From: UBA6927 sp022447855
Lineage (GTDB): Bacteria > Chloroflexota > Dehalococcoidia > Lucifugimonadales > UBA6927
NCBI GenBank assembly: GCA_022447855.1
Contig: JAKUTX010000004.1
Location: 1 to 64,000, forward strand
DNA: 64,000 nucleotides
Direction: 5' to 3'
Part shown: one piece after another, positions 8,255 through 17,156 of the stretch
Numbering within the stretch: position 1 is the stretch's first letter
Layout of the letters: the number at the start of each line of letters is the position of its first letter
Made by a program: the position numbers and the translations under genes
Notes under the pieces: generated by a model
The model's database searches: none
What the model was told of the DNA's origin: nothing
Seen by the model: the letters and a program-made list of their open reading frames with translations, nothing else

Positions 8255-9303
8255 ACGAACGAATTTGCATATTTGGTGCTGGAGCTGTAGGAAGCTACAT
8301 AGGCGGTCATCTTACAAAAGCAGGTCACGATGTTACTATCATCGACATGTGGGGTTCACATGTCACTGCAATGAACCAAAATGAACTAATCATACACGAC
8401 TTAAACTTTTCAAATTCTGTAAAAGTTAATGCAATCCATTTTACAAATGCCCTTAATCTCATTGAAAAATTTGACATCATTCTGATATGTGTAAAATCAT
8501 TCGACACCGAATGGGCATCTCATTACGTTAAAAATATTGTGAAACCCGATGGAATAATCATTTCAGCCCAAAATTGTATGAATGACAAGATGCTTGCATC
8601 AATAGTCGGACATAATCATGCAATTGGCATGGTCATGTCCACTATATCTGTTGCACTTTGGGAGCCTGCAGTTGTGAAAAGAGGTGGAGAAACTGGAAAA
8701 GAACGGGGATATATTATTTTCCGTATAGGTGAACTTCATGGAAGAATCACAGAGAGAGTTCATCGGCTAGTAGAAATCATGAATGACGTAGACACAGCTA
8801 TTCCTACATCTAATATCTGGGGGGAACGTTGGTCAAAACTAGCATCTAATGCAAGTTCTAATCCTGTACAGGGAATGACTGGTCTTGCATCTGAGCTAGG
8901 AACAAATCCTGACGCACGGAGAATACAAATCCTGATTGCTAAAGAGGTAATACAAGTAGGCTTAAAATTAGGTTTTGACATAGAACCATTTAAGGGACTT
9001 CCCGCAGAAAAATGGGCTAATGCAGACGACGGATCTGTTTTTGAGGAATTAGATGAATTATTTATTACAGAACTAAAACCTAAGGGTTCTGACCACTTTT
9101 CATCAATGGCACAAGACACGTATAAAAAACGCCACTCTGAAATTCAGCATATGAATGGATTTATCTCAAATGAAGGCAAAAGAATAGGAGTCCAAACCCC
9201 TGCCAATGACGCTGTAACATCTATAATTTCCGAAATTGATTCACACAAATCCTCACCCTCGCAGACGAATATTCAACGTGCACTTCAAATGATATACAAA
9301 TAG
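8251..9303 (+). CDS. Ketopantoate reductase family (ApbA/PanE-like) NADPH oxidoreductase
   Basis: 350 residues with an N-terminal Rossmann motif FGAGAVGSYIGG (about 6-17) and the C-terminal helical domain carrying ERWSKLASNASSNP, which holds the Lys and Asn that bind 2-ketopantoate in PanE. It is longer than E. coli PanE (303 residues) and belongs to a broad paralogous group often found in catabolic clusters, so pantothenate synthesis is only one option. No panB/panC is nearby. The start overlaps the pxpC stop by 4 bases, so it is read on the pxp transcript. Confidence 0.85.
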   Translation: MNERICIFGAGAVGSYIGGHLTKAGHDVTIIDMWGSHVTAMNQNELIIHDLNFSNSVKVNAIHFTNALNLIEKFDIILICVKSFDTEWASHYVKNIVKPDGIIISAQNCMNDKMLASIVGHNHAIGMVMSTISVALWEPAVVKRGGETGKERGYIIFRIGELHGRITERVHRLVEIMNDVDTAIPTSNIWGERWSKLASNASSNPVQGMTGLASELGTNPDARRIQILIAKEVIQVGLKLGFDIEPFKGLPAEKWANADDGSVFEELDELFITELKPKGSDHFSSMAQDTYKKRHSEIQHMNGFISNEGKRIGVQTPANDAVTSIISEIDSHKSSPSQTNIQRALQMIYK

Positions 9304-9309
9304 ATCAGC

Positions 9310-9942
9310 ATGCTAAACGAGATATTTATAAATTTAATAGACTTTTTGTCCTCTATATCAAATTGGTTACTAACATTTTCTGATACTAGTTGGGCTTTTA
9401 TAGTTCTACCAATCACTGTAATGCTTGAATCTATTTTCAGTCCAATCCCTCCAGATCCATTAATTATAGTTATGTCAATTACAAACCCAGAACTTTCATT
9501 CTTATTCTCTTTAATAGCTACATTATTTTCAGTTATTGGTGGAATAATTGGATATTGGATTGGAAACAAATTCGGTCGAAATTGGACTATGAAATTCGTT
9601 TCACAGGAAAAATTCTCCAAAGCCGAAATTTTCTTTTCAAAATACGGTGTATGGGCAATAGCTATAGCAGCTATTTCACCTTTACCTTACAAAGTGTTCA
9701 CTATTTCTGCAGGGATAATGAACTATAACTTTAAGAATTTCATATTGGTATCATTAATAGCTAGAGGAGTAAGATTTTTCTTTTTGGGAGGCTTGTTATT
9801 CATATTTGGCGAGAAGATTTCAACTTTTCTGGACAATCAATCAGAAATCTTTTTACTTGCCGGGCTTTCACTATTAATTTTCTGCCTTTTAATACCATGG
9901 ATCTATTTTGTAAATCCTTTTTCACGTCAAAGGAAATCTTAA
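9310..9942 (+). CDS. DedA/YqaA-type membrane protein (VTT domain)
   Basis: An inner-membrane protein of 210 residues with about five hydrophobic segments. The region FSPIPPDPLIIVMS (about 43-56), then YWIGNKFGRNW, and later AAISPLPYKVFTISAG with RGVRFF match the YqaA/DedA family, members of which have been implicated in lipid-carrier recycling and membrane homeostasis. The exact substrate is not predictable. It starts 6 bases after the reductase gene and likely ends the pxp transcript; no convincing terminator was seen in 9943-10048. Confidence 0.85.
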   Translation: MLNEIFINLIDFLSSISNWLLTFSDTSWAFIVLPITVMLESIFSPIPPDPLIIVMSITNPELSFLFSLIATLFSVIGGIIGYWIGNKFGRNWTMKFVSQEKFSKAEIFFSKYGVWAIAIAAISPLPYKVFTISAGIMNYNFKNFILVSLIARGVRFFFLGGLLFIFGEKISTFLDNQSEIFLLAGLSLLIFCLLIPWIYFVNPFSRQRKS

Positions 9943-10048
9943 AAGTAATTTGATAAGTTAACAAATTATTCTCGTTCCTTTTCCAAAATCAGTACTCTTT
10001 ATTTATGATAATATGCCCTGTACCTTGAGTTATCCAAAGGAGATTGAA

Positions 10049-12301
10049 GTGAAAAATTCTGTGTTAATACCTAAAACCACTTACAAAATAGTTGGTACCA
10101 ACCCTGAAAGACATGATGCAACTGATAAGGTCACAGGAAAAGCACAATATGGAGCCGATATTTCTTTGCCGGGAATGTTATATGGAAAGATCATTCGTAG
10201 CCCATATGCTCACGCTAAAATTCGCTCAATTGACATTTCTGAAGCACAGAATTCCCCTGATGTAAAATCAGTAGTCACTGCATCGGACTTTCCTCAACAA
10301 TCACCCGTTGCACAAATTCCAGAAATGGGCAAATCCATTACACAGAATGTAATGGCGGTCGATAGGGTTTTTTATAAAGGACATGCTGTTGCAGCAGTTT
10401 CGGCAACAAGCTTGCAAGCAGCCGAAGAAGCCACAAATTTGATTAAAATTGATTATGAAATCCTGGATCCTGTAATAACAGTAGAAGATGCAATAAAGGA
10501 AGATGCACCTAAATTACATCCACATTGGAAAGATGACCCAAGTGATCCTTTAGTTTCAGGAAATATAGCTTCTCATCTACAATTTAAGTTCGGAGACCCC
10601 AAATCGGGATTCCAAAACTCAGATCTTGTAATTGAGCGTGAATTTAGAACCAAATCTGTCCACCAAGGATATATAGAACCACATAATGCAACTGCCTGGT
10701 GGACTCCTGAAGGTAGACTTACTATTTGGTGTAGTAGCCAAGGCCAATTTGGAGTTCGTGACAACACTGCAAATGTACTTGGAATACCCAATTCCTCTGT
10801 GCAAGTTATTCCAATGGAAATTGGAGGAGGATTCGGAGGTAAAAATCCTATATATCTTGAACCAATCGCAGCTATGTTGGCAAAAAAAAGTGGTTATCCC
10901 GTAAAAATGACTATGAGTAGATCTGAAATTATTGAAGCAACGGGACCAACCTCAGGAAGCTATTGCAAAGTTAAGATAGGAACTACTAAAGAAGGTAAGA
11001 TAACTGCTGCGAAAGCATCTTTATATTTTGAAGCAGGAGCATTCCCTGGAGCTCCTATAGCAGGAGCTTCCGCAGCCATATTTTCTCCATACAATATAGA
11101 AAATATCCAAATTGATGGGTATGACGTAGTAAACAATAAACCAAAAACTGCAGCCTATCGTGCACCCGGCGCACCCATTGCAATGTTTTCAGTTGAAACT
11201 TTAATGGAGGAAATAGCCAGAGAACTAAATCTAAATTCCATGGAATTTAGATTGTTAAATGTTGCAGTCGAAGGAGATAGAAGGGCTGATGGTTTGATAA
11301 ATGGTGTAATAGGTGCAAAAGAAGTAATGGAAGCAGTAATCCACCACTCTCATTACAATTCCCCACTCACCAAATCCAATCAAGGCAGAGGCGTAAGTAT
11401 GGGCTTTTGTAGAAATAACACTGGGATGGCTAGTGCAATAGCAAACGTTATTTCAGATGGCAGAGTCAGTTTGGTTGAAGGTTCCGTAGATATCGGAGGT
11501 AGCAGAACTGCCGCAGCTCAAATGTTTGCAGAAGTTCTTGGGATACCCGTTGAAGATGTGATCCCTAAAGTAGGCGATACTGACAGTATTGGATTCACTA
11601 GCAACACTGGTGGAAGTAGTGTTGCATATAAAACAGGCTGGGCAGTTTTCGAAGCAGCAAAAGACGTCAAACGTCAACTAGTAGAACGTGCCGCAAAATT
11701 ATGGGATTCTAATATCAAGGATATAGAATATAAAGATGGAATACTTGAACACAAATCAGATTCAGAATTGAAATTGACTTTCTCACAAATTTCCAAATTA
11801 TTACCTGAAACTGGGGGGCCCGTAGTAGGTAGAGCTAATTTAAATCCCGCAGGATCTGGTGGATCTTATGCCGCCAACATAATAGATGTGGAGGTAGACC
11901 CTGAAACAGGAAAAGTAGACATACTTAAAATTACGGCATTTCAAGATGCTGGAACGGCAATATATCCAGTTCATGTAGAAGGTCAAATTCAAGGCGGAAC
12001 TGCACAAGGAATAGGATGGGCACTAAACGAAGAATATTTTATGGGTTCTGACGGTAATGTAGTCAATACAAGTCTTCTTGACTATAGAATGCCAACTTCT
12101 CTTGACTTACCAATGATAAATACAGAAATAATAGAAGTACCAAATCCAAACCATCCGTATGGAGTAAGAGGAGTTGGTGAAGCAAATATTGTCCCTCCTT
12201 TAGCTGCATTAAGTAATGCAATCCTGGATGCTACAGGCGTACAAATCAGAAATTTGCCCATGAATCCACAGAATGTAATATCCTCATTAAAATCCAACTA
12301 G
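10049..12301 (+). CDS. Xanthine dehydrogenase/aldehyde oxidase family molybdenum-binding subunit
   Basis: The large catalytic subunit of a molybdenum hydroxylase (750 residues), which inserts a water-derived oxygen into a heterocycle or aldehyde. It has the N-terminal a/b hammerhead domain (TGKAQYGADISLPGMLYGKI), the molybdopterin loop EIGGGFGGK, the substrate loop AAYRAPGAP and the catalytic glutamate region RGVGEANIVPPLAAL near the C terminus. AYRAPGAP differs from the AYRCSFR of form-I CO dehydrogenase, so CO oxidation is unlikely. An ATG at 10013 is in frame, but AAAGGAG six bases before GTG 10049 fixes that start. The FAD and 2Fe-2S subunits usually encoded beside it are not in the window. 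Confidence 0.92.
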   Translation: MKNSVLIPKTTYKIVGTNPERHDATDKVTGKAQYGADISLPGMLYGKIIRSPYAHAKIRSIDISEAQNSPDVKSVVTASDFPQQSPVAQIPEMGKSITQNVMAVDRVFYKGHAVAAVSATSLQAAEEATNLIKIDYEILDPVITVEDAIKEDAPKLHPHWKDDPSDPLVSGNIASHLQFKFGDPKSGFQNSDLVIEREFRTKSVHQGYIEPHNATAWWTPEGRLTIWCSSQGQFGVRDNTANVLGIPNSSVQVIPMEIGGGFGGKNPIYLEPIAAMLAKKSGYPVKMTMSRSEIIEATGPTSGSYCKVKIGTTKEGKITAAKASLYFEAGAFPGAPIAGASAAIFSPYNIENIQIDGYDVVNNKPKTAAYRAPGAPIAMFSVETLMEEIARELNLNSMEFRLLNVAVEGDRRADGLINGVIGAKEVMEAVIHHSHYNSPLTKSNQGRGVSMGFCRNNTGMASAIANVISDGRVSLVEGSVDIGGSRTAAAQMFAEVLGIPVEDVIPKVGDTDSIGFTSNTGGSSVAYKTGWAVFEAAKDVKRQLVERAAKLWDSNIKDIEYKDGILEHKSDSELKLTFSQISKLLPETGGPVVGRANLNPAGSGGSYAANIIDVEVDPETGKVDILKITAFQDAGTAIYPVHVEGQIQGGTAQGIGWALNEEYFMGSDGNVVNTSLLDYRMPTSLDLPMINTEIIEVPNPNHPYGVRGVGEANIVPPLAALSNAILDATGVQIRNLPMNPQNVISSLKSN

Positions 12302-12327
12302 TTTTTAAATATTTTTCATGGTGATTA

Positions 12328-14691
12328 TTGGATAATCTTCCACTAACTGGACTACAAATTGTTGAATTACCTTCTGGGCTTGCTGGAGCTTACTGCGGCA
12401 GGTTATTTTCTCAATATGGTGCCCAAGTCACCAAAATAAATCCCCTCAATTTTCAATCAAATGATTTAAGCAAAAATTTCGAATATTTAAATACTGGTAA
12501 GAAAATTGTTCATTACAATTTTAATTCAAGCAAACAAAGAAGATGTATTAATTCTATAATTCAAAATTGTGATGTACTAATTCACTCATCAAATTTTACA
12601 TCAGCTCAAAATTTTGACTTTAACGGAATAAATAATCCCAAATTAATTTCCATTTCAATCAGTGATATGGGATCGAATGGACCACTTAAAAACTTAGAAA
12701 CAACAGATTTAATTTTGCAAGCTACTTCTGGAATTATGTCTCTTTCAAGTTCTCAAAATGGTATACCGATTAAAATCCCTGGGAATACATCGTATTTTCA
12801 CGCCGGAGCTTATGCTTATTCAGCAGCTTTATTCTCATTAATTGCTATGAAGGAATCTCGAATAGGTTCAACGGTTGAAATTTCCGTTCTAGAGTCAATT
12901 CTACCGATCATTGCACCTTCACTTCTTCATTCCACATATTCTGGTTTACCTGATAAGAATTTAATCCCTACCAAGAAACAGCTAGTCCAATGTAAAGATG
13001 GAAAAGTTTTCATAAACAGTCGAGATCAAGCAAGTCTGGAAATAATTGAAGCTATTTTCAATATACAACTCCAAAAGATTCCTGAGAATTCTGATGAAAC
13101 TCTTACTAATCAGAATAGCATTTTAGAAGAATGCTTTCGAGACATGACAATGAATGAAATTTTTCAACAGTTATCACCTCTAGGAATATTAGTTGGAATG
13201 AAATTAACAATCTCAGACTTAGTCAAAAATGAACATCTGAGATCTCGTCAATTTTTCGGCAATATTGATTACTTATCAAATGATCAAGTACCAATTCCTG
13301 GGGTGCCTTTCAAAATTATGAAATCAAGTGAAAAACCTGAAATCTCCCACCGAATTAATCAAAAATCTTCTAATCACATTAATTTAAATTCCTGTGATTC
13401 TTCACATAATCAAAACCATTTAAATAGAAAAAAGGCTGACACATCAAATCAGGAGATAAAACCACTTCCACTCGCAAATCTCAGGGTAGTAGCATTAACT
13501 CATACTTGGTCTGGTGCATTAACATCTCAACTACTTGGTTCTTTAGGTGCAGAGGTAATTCAAATAGAATCTCCCACTCGTCCAGATTTATGGAGAGGCC
13601 CAATTGAAGACATAAATACCAATGACTATGCGTACAATTTCAATGATCAAACACCGTATAATCACTATTATAATTTTAACGCCGTTAACCAAAACAAACT
13701 TGGAATGACTCTAGACTTGGAGGCAAAAGAAGGTCGAGAAAAATTTTTAGACTTAGTCAGAATTTCCGATATTGTTGTTGAAAATTTCTCACTAAGAGTC
13801 TTGAAAAACTTAAATCTCGAATTCCAAACCCTTTTAAATGTTAACCCTTCTCTCATAATGCTTAGAATGCCTGGCTATGGAACATTTGGTGAGTATTCTA
13901 TGTTCCCTGCTAATGGATCATGTATTGAATTAATGACCGGAATTCCATCCATATTGAACTATTCTCCAGAGCTATCCCCCATAATGCATACTGACGTAAT
14001 TGCTGGAAATCTTGGCCTAGCAGCTGTATTAACAGGATTGTTTACAAAGTTACATTCTGGAAAGGGGCAGTTAATCGATTTATCGCAACAAGAAACAGCA
14101 TTGTCATTTTTTGGAGATATGTTAAGTATTGGTGAACCTCAAAATCAATTGATAGAAAATGGCAGTCCTGAAATGTCACCTCACGGAGCATTCAAGTGCG
14201 CTGGAAACAACTCGTGGATAGCAATAGCAATCAGGAATGAGGAAGATTGGAAAACATTTTGTCATGTCACAAAAAACATAGCCTGGCTGAAACGTAAAGA
14301 ATTTTCTAACCTAATCAACCGTCTTCAAAACAAGATTTTATTACATGAAGTCATCAACAATTGGTCTAAAAAACTAGAAGTAGAAGAAATAGAAACCTTA
14401 TTGCAATCAGTATCAATTCCTGCCATAAAAATTGCATCTATTAGTGATCTCAAAGAAAATCTTCACTTAAAATATCGCAGTGTATTCGAGGAAATTTCTC
14501 GTAATCAAGAAGAAAAAGATTATTTCATAAATACTCCCTTCATCGTTAACAATCATAGAATTATAAATTCTCAAAAATCTCCTGAATTTGGAGAACATAA
14601 CTATCACATTCTTTCTTCAATTCTAGGGCTTAGTGAGCATGAAATTGAAATTCTGCATACTAACCAAATCACTGGAAATCATATAAAGTAA
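12328..14691 (+). CDS. Tandem CaiB/BaiF-type CoA-transferase fusion
   Basis: This transfers CoA between acyl groups (class III, formyl-CoA transferase fold) in the cytoplasm. At 787 residues it is two family domains in one chain: domain 1 about 1-335, an Asn/Ser/Lys-rich linker about 335-380, and domain 2 about 381-787 (LPLANLRVVAL...TWSGALTSQLLGSLGAEVIQIE). In domain 2 the catalytic aspartate is Asp556 (HTDVIAG); the matching place in domain 1 is Tyr156 in SYFHAG, so domain 1 is probably not catalytic. No ATG is available: the ATG at 12318 runs into a stop, leaving TTG at 12328 with GGTGA just upstream. Neighbouring hydroxylase, thiolase and enolase genes suggest activation of a carboxylic acid for degradation. 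Confidence 0.88.
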   Translation: MDNLPLTGLQIVELPSGLAGAYCGRLFSQYGAQVTKINPLNFQSNDLSKNFEYLNTGKKIVHYNFNSSKQRRCINSIIQNCDVLIHSSNFTSAQNFDFNGINNPKLISISISDMGSNGPLKNLETTDLILQATSGIMSLSSSQNGIPIKIPGNTSYFHAGAYAYSAALFSLIAMKESRIGSTVEISVLESILPIIAPSLLHSTYSGLPDKNLIPTKKQLVQCKDGKVFINSRDQASLEIIEAIFNIQLQKIPENSDETLTNQNSILEECFRDMTMNEIFQQLSPLGILVGMKLTISDLVKNEHLRSRQFFGNIDYLSNDQVPIPGVPFKIMKSSEKPEISHRINQKSSNHINLNSCDSSHNQNHLNRKKADTSNQEIKPLPLANLRVVALTHTWSGALTSQLLGSLGAEVIQIESPTRPDLWRGPIEDINTNDYAYNFNDQTPYNHYYNFNAVNQNKLGMTLDLEAKEGREKFLDLVRISDIVVENFSLRVLKNLNLEFQTLLNVNPSLIMLRMPGYGTFGEYSMFPANGSCIELMTGIPSILNYSPELSPIMHTDVIAGNLGLAAVLTGLFTKLHSGKGQLIDLSQQETALSFFGDMLSIGEPQNQLIENGSPEMSPHGAFKCAGNNSWIAIAIRNEEDWKTFCHVTKNIAWLKRKEFSNLINRLQNKILLHEVINNWSKKLEVEEIETLLQSVSIPAIKIASISDLKENLHLKYRSVFEEISRNQEEKDYFINTPFIVNNHRIINSQKSPEFGEHNYHILSSILGLSEHEIEILHTNQITGNHIK

Positions 14692-14742
14692 AATCGTTTC
14701 GTATATACTATCTATCAATCCATAAACAAATTAGGAGAAACC

Positions 14743-15939
14743 ATGCACGATTCCGATATTGTAATCATTAACGGTGCCAGAACACCCATAGGTAGATTCG
14801 GGGGATCACTTAAAGACTTAACAGTAATTGATTTAGCCGTTACAGCTATGACTGCAGCTATGGAAAACAGCAAAATTAATCCAGATCAAATTGATGAAGT
14901 AATTATGGGACACTCGAGACAAGCCGGATGTGGGCCAAATGCTCCTAGAATAGCATCTGTGAAAGCAGGTATCCCTGATACTGTTCCTGCATATGGAATC
15001 CAAATGGCATGCATAGCGGGGATGAAATCAATTATGCTAGCGGCAGACAGTATAAGACTCGGAAGATCAGATATTGTTTTAGCTGGCGGTATGGAACATC
15101 ATAGCAGCGTACCATATCTTGCAGTGAATCAAAGGTGGGGATCAAAAGTCGGTGATGTGAATTTAATTGATGCAATGTTCAGTGATGGATACAAATGTGG
15201 AATTGAGGGAAAGTTAATGGGTGATCTAACTGATGATCTTGCCCTGAAATATGAAATCGATAGAACAGACCAAGAACTGTTTTCTCTAGATAGCCAAATG
15301 AAATATCAACAAGCAAAACAAAGTGGATTCTACAAAAATGTTATAGCTCCAATCGAAATTAAAAAATCTAGAGGAAATACAATAATTATCGATGAAGATG
15401 AATGCCCACGAGACGATACCTCTCTTGAAGGATTAGCAAAACTCAGGCCATCATTTAACAAGACTGGAACTATTACGGCTGGCACTTCTCCTCCAATATC
15501 AGATGCTGCATGCTGCGTAATTGTAACTTCTTACAAAAAGGCCAAAGAATTAAACTTAAGTCCTCTAGGCACAATCAAGTCATATGAAATGTCAGCAGTA
15601 GAAGCCAAGTCCTTTGGTCTAGGACCAATTGAAGCATTCAAAAATGCTGTTACTTCTGCAGATCTAGCACTTGAGGATATTAAATTAATTGAAATTAATG
15701 AAGCATTTGCAGCTCAGGTAATAGCTCTAACTAAAGAACTAGACATTAATACTGACAGACTCAATGTCAATGGTGGATCAGTTGCTATGGGACATCCTAC
15801 AGGAATGTCTGGTGCGAGACTGCCGCTGGAATTACTATATGCTTTAAATGACCATGAAAAACAATTTGGTATAGCAGGGATTTGTGGCAATGGTGGTCAT
15901 GGAGCAGCAATGGTTCTAGAAAGATTTTCATCCAATTAA
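14743..15939 (+). CDS. Thiolase (acetyl-CoA acyltransferase)
   Basis: This cleaves 3-oxoacyl-CoA with CoA, or condenses two acyl-CoAs. The protein is 398 residues with both family signatures. The nucleophile Cys90 lies in MACIAGMKS, NEAFAAQV precedes VNGGSVAMGHP with His351, and the second catalytic cysteine is Cys381 in CGNGGHG. AGGAGA seven bases upstream fixes the start. It lies between the CoA-transferase fusion and the enolase-superfamily gene, so it is inferred to perform the final cleavage of that pathway. Biosynthetic and degradative thiolases are not separable from sequence alone. Confidence 0.95.
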   Translation: MHDSDIVIINGARTPIGRFGGSLKDLTVIDLAVTAMTAAMENSKINPDQIDEVIMGHSRQAGCGPNAPRIASVKAGIPDTVPAYGIQMACIAGMKSIMLAADSIRLGRSDIVLAGGMEHHSSVPYLAVNQRWGSKVGDVNLIDAMFSDGYKCGIEGKLMGDLTDDLALKYEIDRTDQELFSLDSQMKYQQAKQSGFYKNVIAPIEIKKSRGNTIIIDEDECPRDDTSLEGLAKLRPSFNKTGTITAGTSPPISDAACCVIVTSYKKAKELNLSPLGTIKSYEMSAVEAKSFGLGPIEAFKNAVTSADLALEDIKLIEINEAFAAQVIALTKELDINTDRLNVNGGSVAMGHPTGMSGARLPLELLYALNDHEKQFGIAGICGNGGHGAAMVLERFSSN

Positions 15940-15968
15940 TGATTCTTATACAATTCAAGTGAGGAAAT

Positions 15969-17156
15969 ATGAAAGTTAAAAAAATTGAAACATTAGTTGT
16001 TAAAAATGAGCCTATACATCGTTTTGAAAATGACCCTCCAAAATATGTTGGTGGAAGATACTTACTATTTGTTTTGGTTGAAACAAGTGATGGAATTATT
16101 GGGTTGGGAGAACGACCCACAGGCGGTGTAATACCAAACTCTGAAGACTTGAAATCACATGTCGAAATAATTCATGAAATCTCTAGAAAATACCTCATTG
16201 GCCAAAACCCTTTCAATATAGAAAGTTTTTGGCTCAAGGCATTTGCTGAAAGACACGATTTAAGACATCCTAGCCTCTATTCCACTCCTGCGATCAGTGC
16301 ACTTGAAATCGCATGTTGGGACATAATAGGAAAATCTACTAATCAGCCAATTTATAATTTATTAGGTGGTCAATATCATGAAACACTCAAATCATATGCA
16401 TATATGCCCTCACCTAGTGTAGGTTTTTCTGAAAATCCTGAACTAGCTGGAGAAATAGCACTTCAATTAGTAGAAAGTGGTAATTCTGCATGCAAAATTG
16501 ATCCTTTTCCTCCCGGCTTCCCATCACCCCGAAATGTTTCATTATCCGAAATCAATGCAGCTAGAAGAATTTTCGAAAGTATTCGAAATGCTGTTGGAGA
16601 TAAACTTGAGGTCGGAATTGGAACGCACGGTCAAATGACAACTTATAGTGCAATTAGAGTTGCCAAAGCCTTAGAAGAATATAGTCCTTTATGGTTTGAA
16701 GAACCAGTACATCCAGAAAATGTCAGTGAAATGGCTAGAATCGCTTCGCACACCAGTATTCCAATAGCTACAGGTGAGAGACTTGCTACAAAGTTTGAGT
16801 TTTCAGAAGTTCTAAAACAACAAGCTGCTCAAATAATCCAATTAGATGTGGGGCAATGCGGAGGAATATTAGAATCTAAAAAAATTGCTGGAATTGCCGA
16901 AACACATTATGCTTTAATTGCACCTCACATGTATTGTGGACCTATTGCAGCATCTGCAGCAATTCAATTAGATACATGTACACCAAATTTTTTGATCCAA
17001 GAAGCAAATCAATCACCATTACATGAACGAATATTTACGGAACCTTTAGGCTTTAAAGCTGGTCACATTGTACCTTCATCTAAACCCGGATTAGGAATTG
17101 AACTCAACATGGAAGAACTTGAAACTCGTGTAATTGATCATCAAATTTCGAATTAA
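15969..17156 (+). CDS. Enolase-superfamily dehydratase/racemase (mandelate racemase/muconate lactonizing family)
   Basis: A (beta/alpha)7-barrel enzyme of 395 residues that abstracts a proton alpha to a carboxylate. It has the N-terminal capping domain, CKIDPFPPG with a putative catalytic Lys, VGIGTHGQM (His220), FEEPVHPEN (Glu245) and TGERL (Glu270) as metal-site strands, and APHMYCGP (His320) as the likely general base. The position of the first metal ligand, Asp in the DFHGR of galactonate dehydratase, appears to be Gly218 here, so the metal site may be variant. AGGAAAT precedes the ATG. The stop overlaps the convergent OYE gene. An acid-sugar dehydratase is most likely. Confidence 0.9.
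   Translation: MKVKKIETLVVKNEPIHRFENDPPKYVGGRYLLFVLVETSDGIIGLGERPTGGVIPNSEDLKSHVEIIHEISRKYLIGQNPFNIESFWLKAFAERHDLRHPSLYSTPAISALEIACWDIIGKSTNQPIYNLLGGQYHETLKSYAYMPSPSVGFSENPELAGEIALQLVESGNSACKIDPFPPGFPSPRNVSLSEINAARRIFESIRNAVGDKLEVGIGTHGQMTTYSAIRVAKALEEYSPLWFEEPVHPENVSEMARIASHTSIPIATGERLATKFEFSEVLKQQAAQIIQLDVGQCGGILESKKIAGIAETHYALIAPHMYCGPIAASAAIQLDTCTPNFLIQEANQSPLHERIFTEPLGFKAGHIVPSSKPGLGIELNMEELETRVIDHQISN

Noticed and set aside
10013..10048. ATG 10013 as the start of the molybdenum hydroxylase
   Set aside because: The AAAGGAG ribosome site lies after it and is correctly spaced for GTG 10049.
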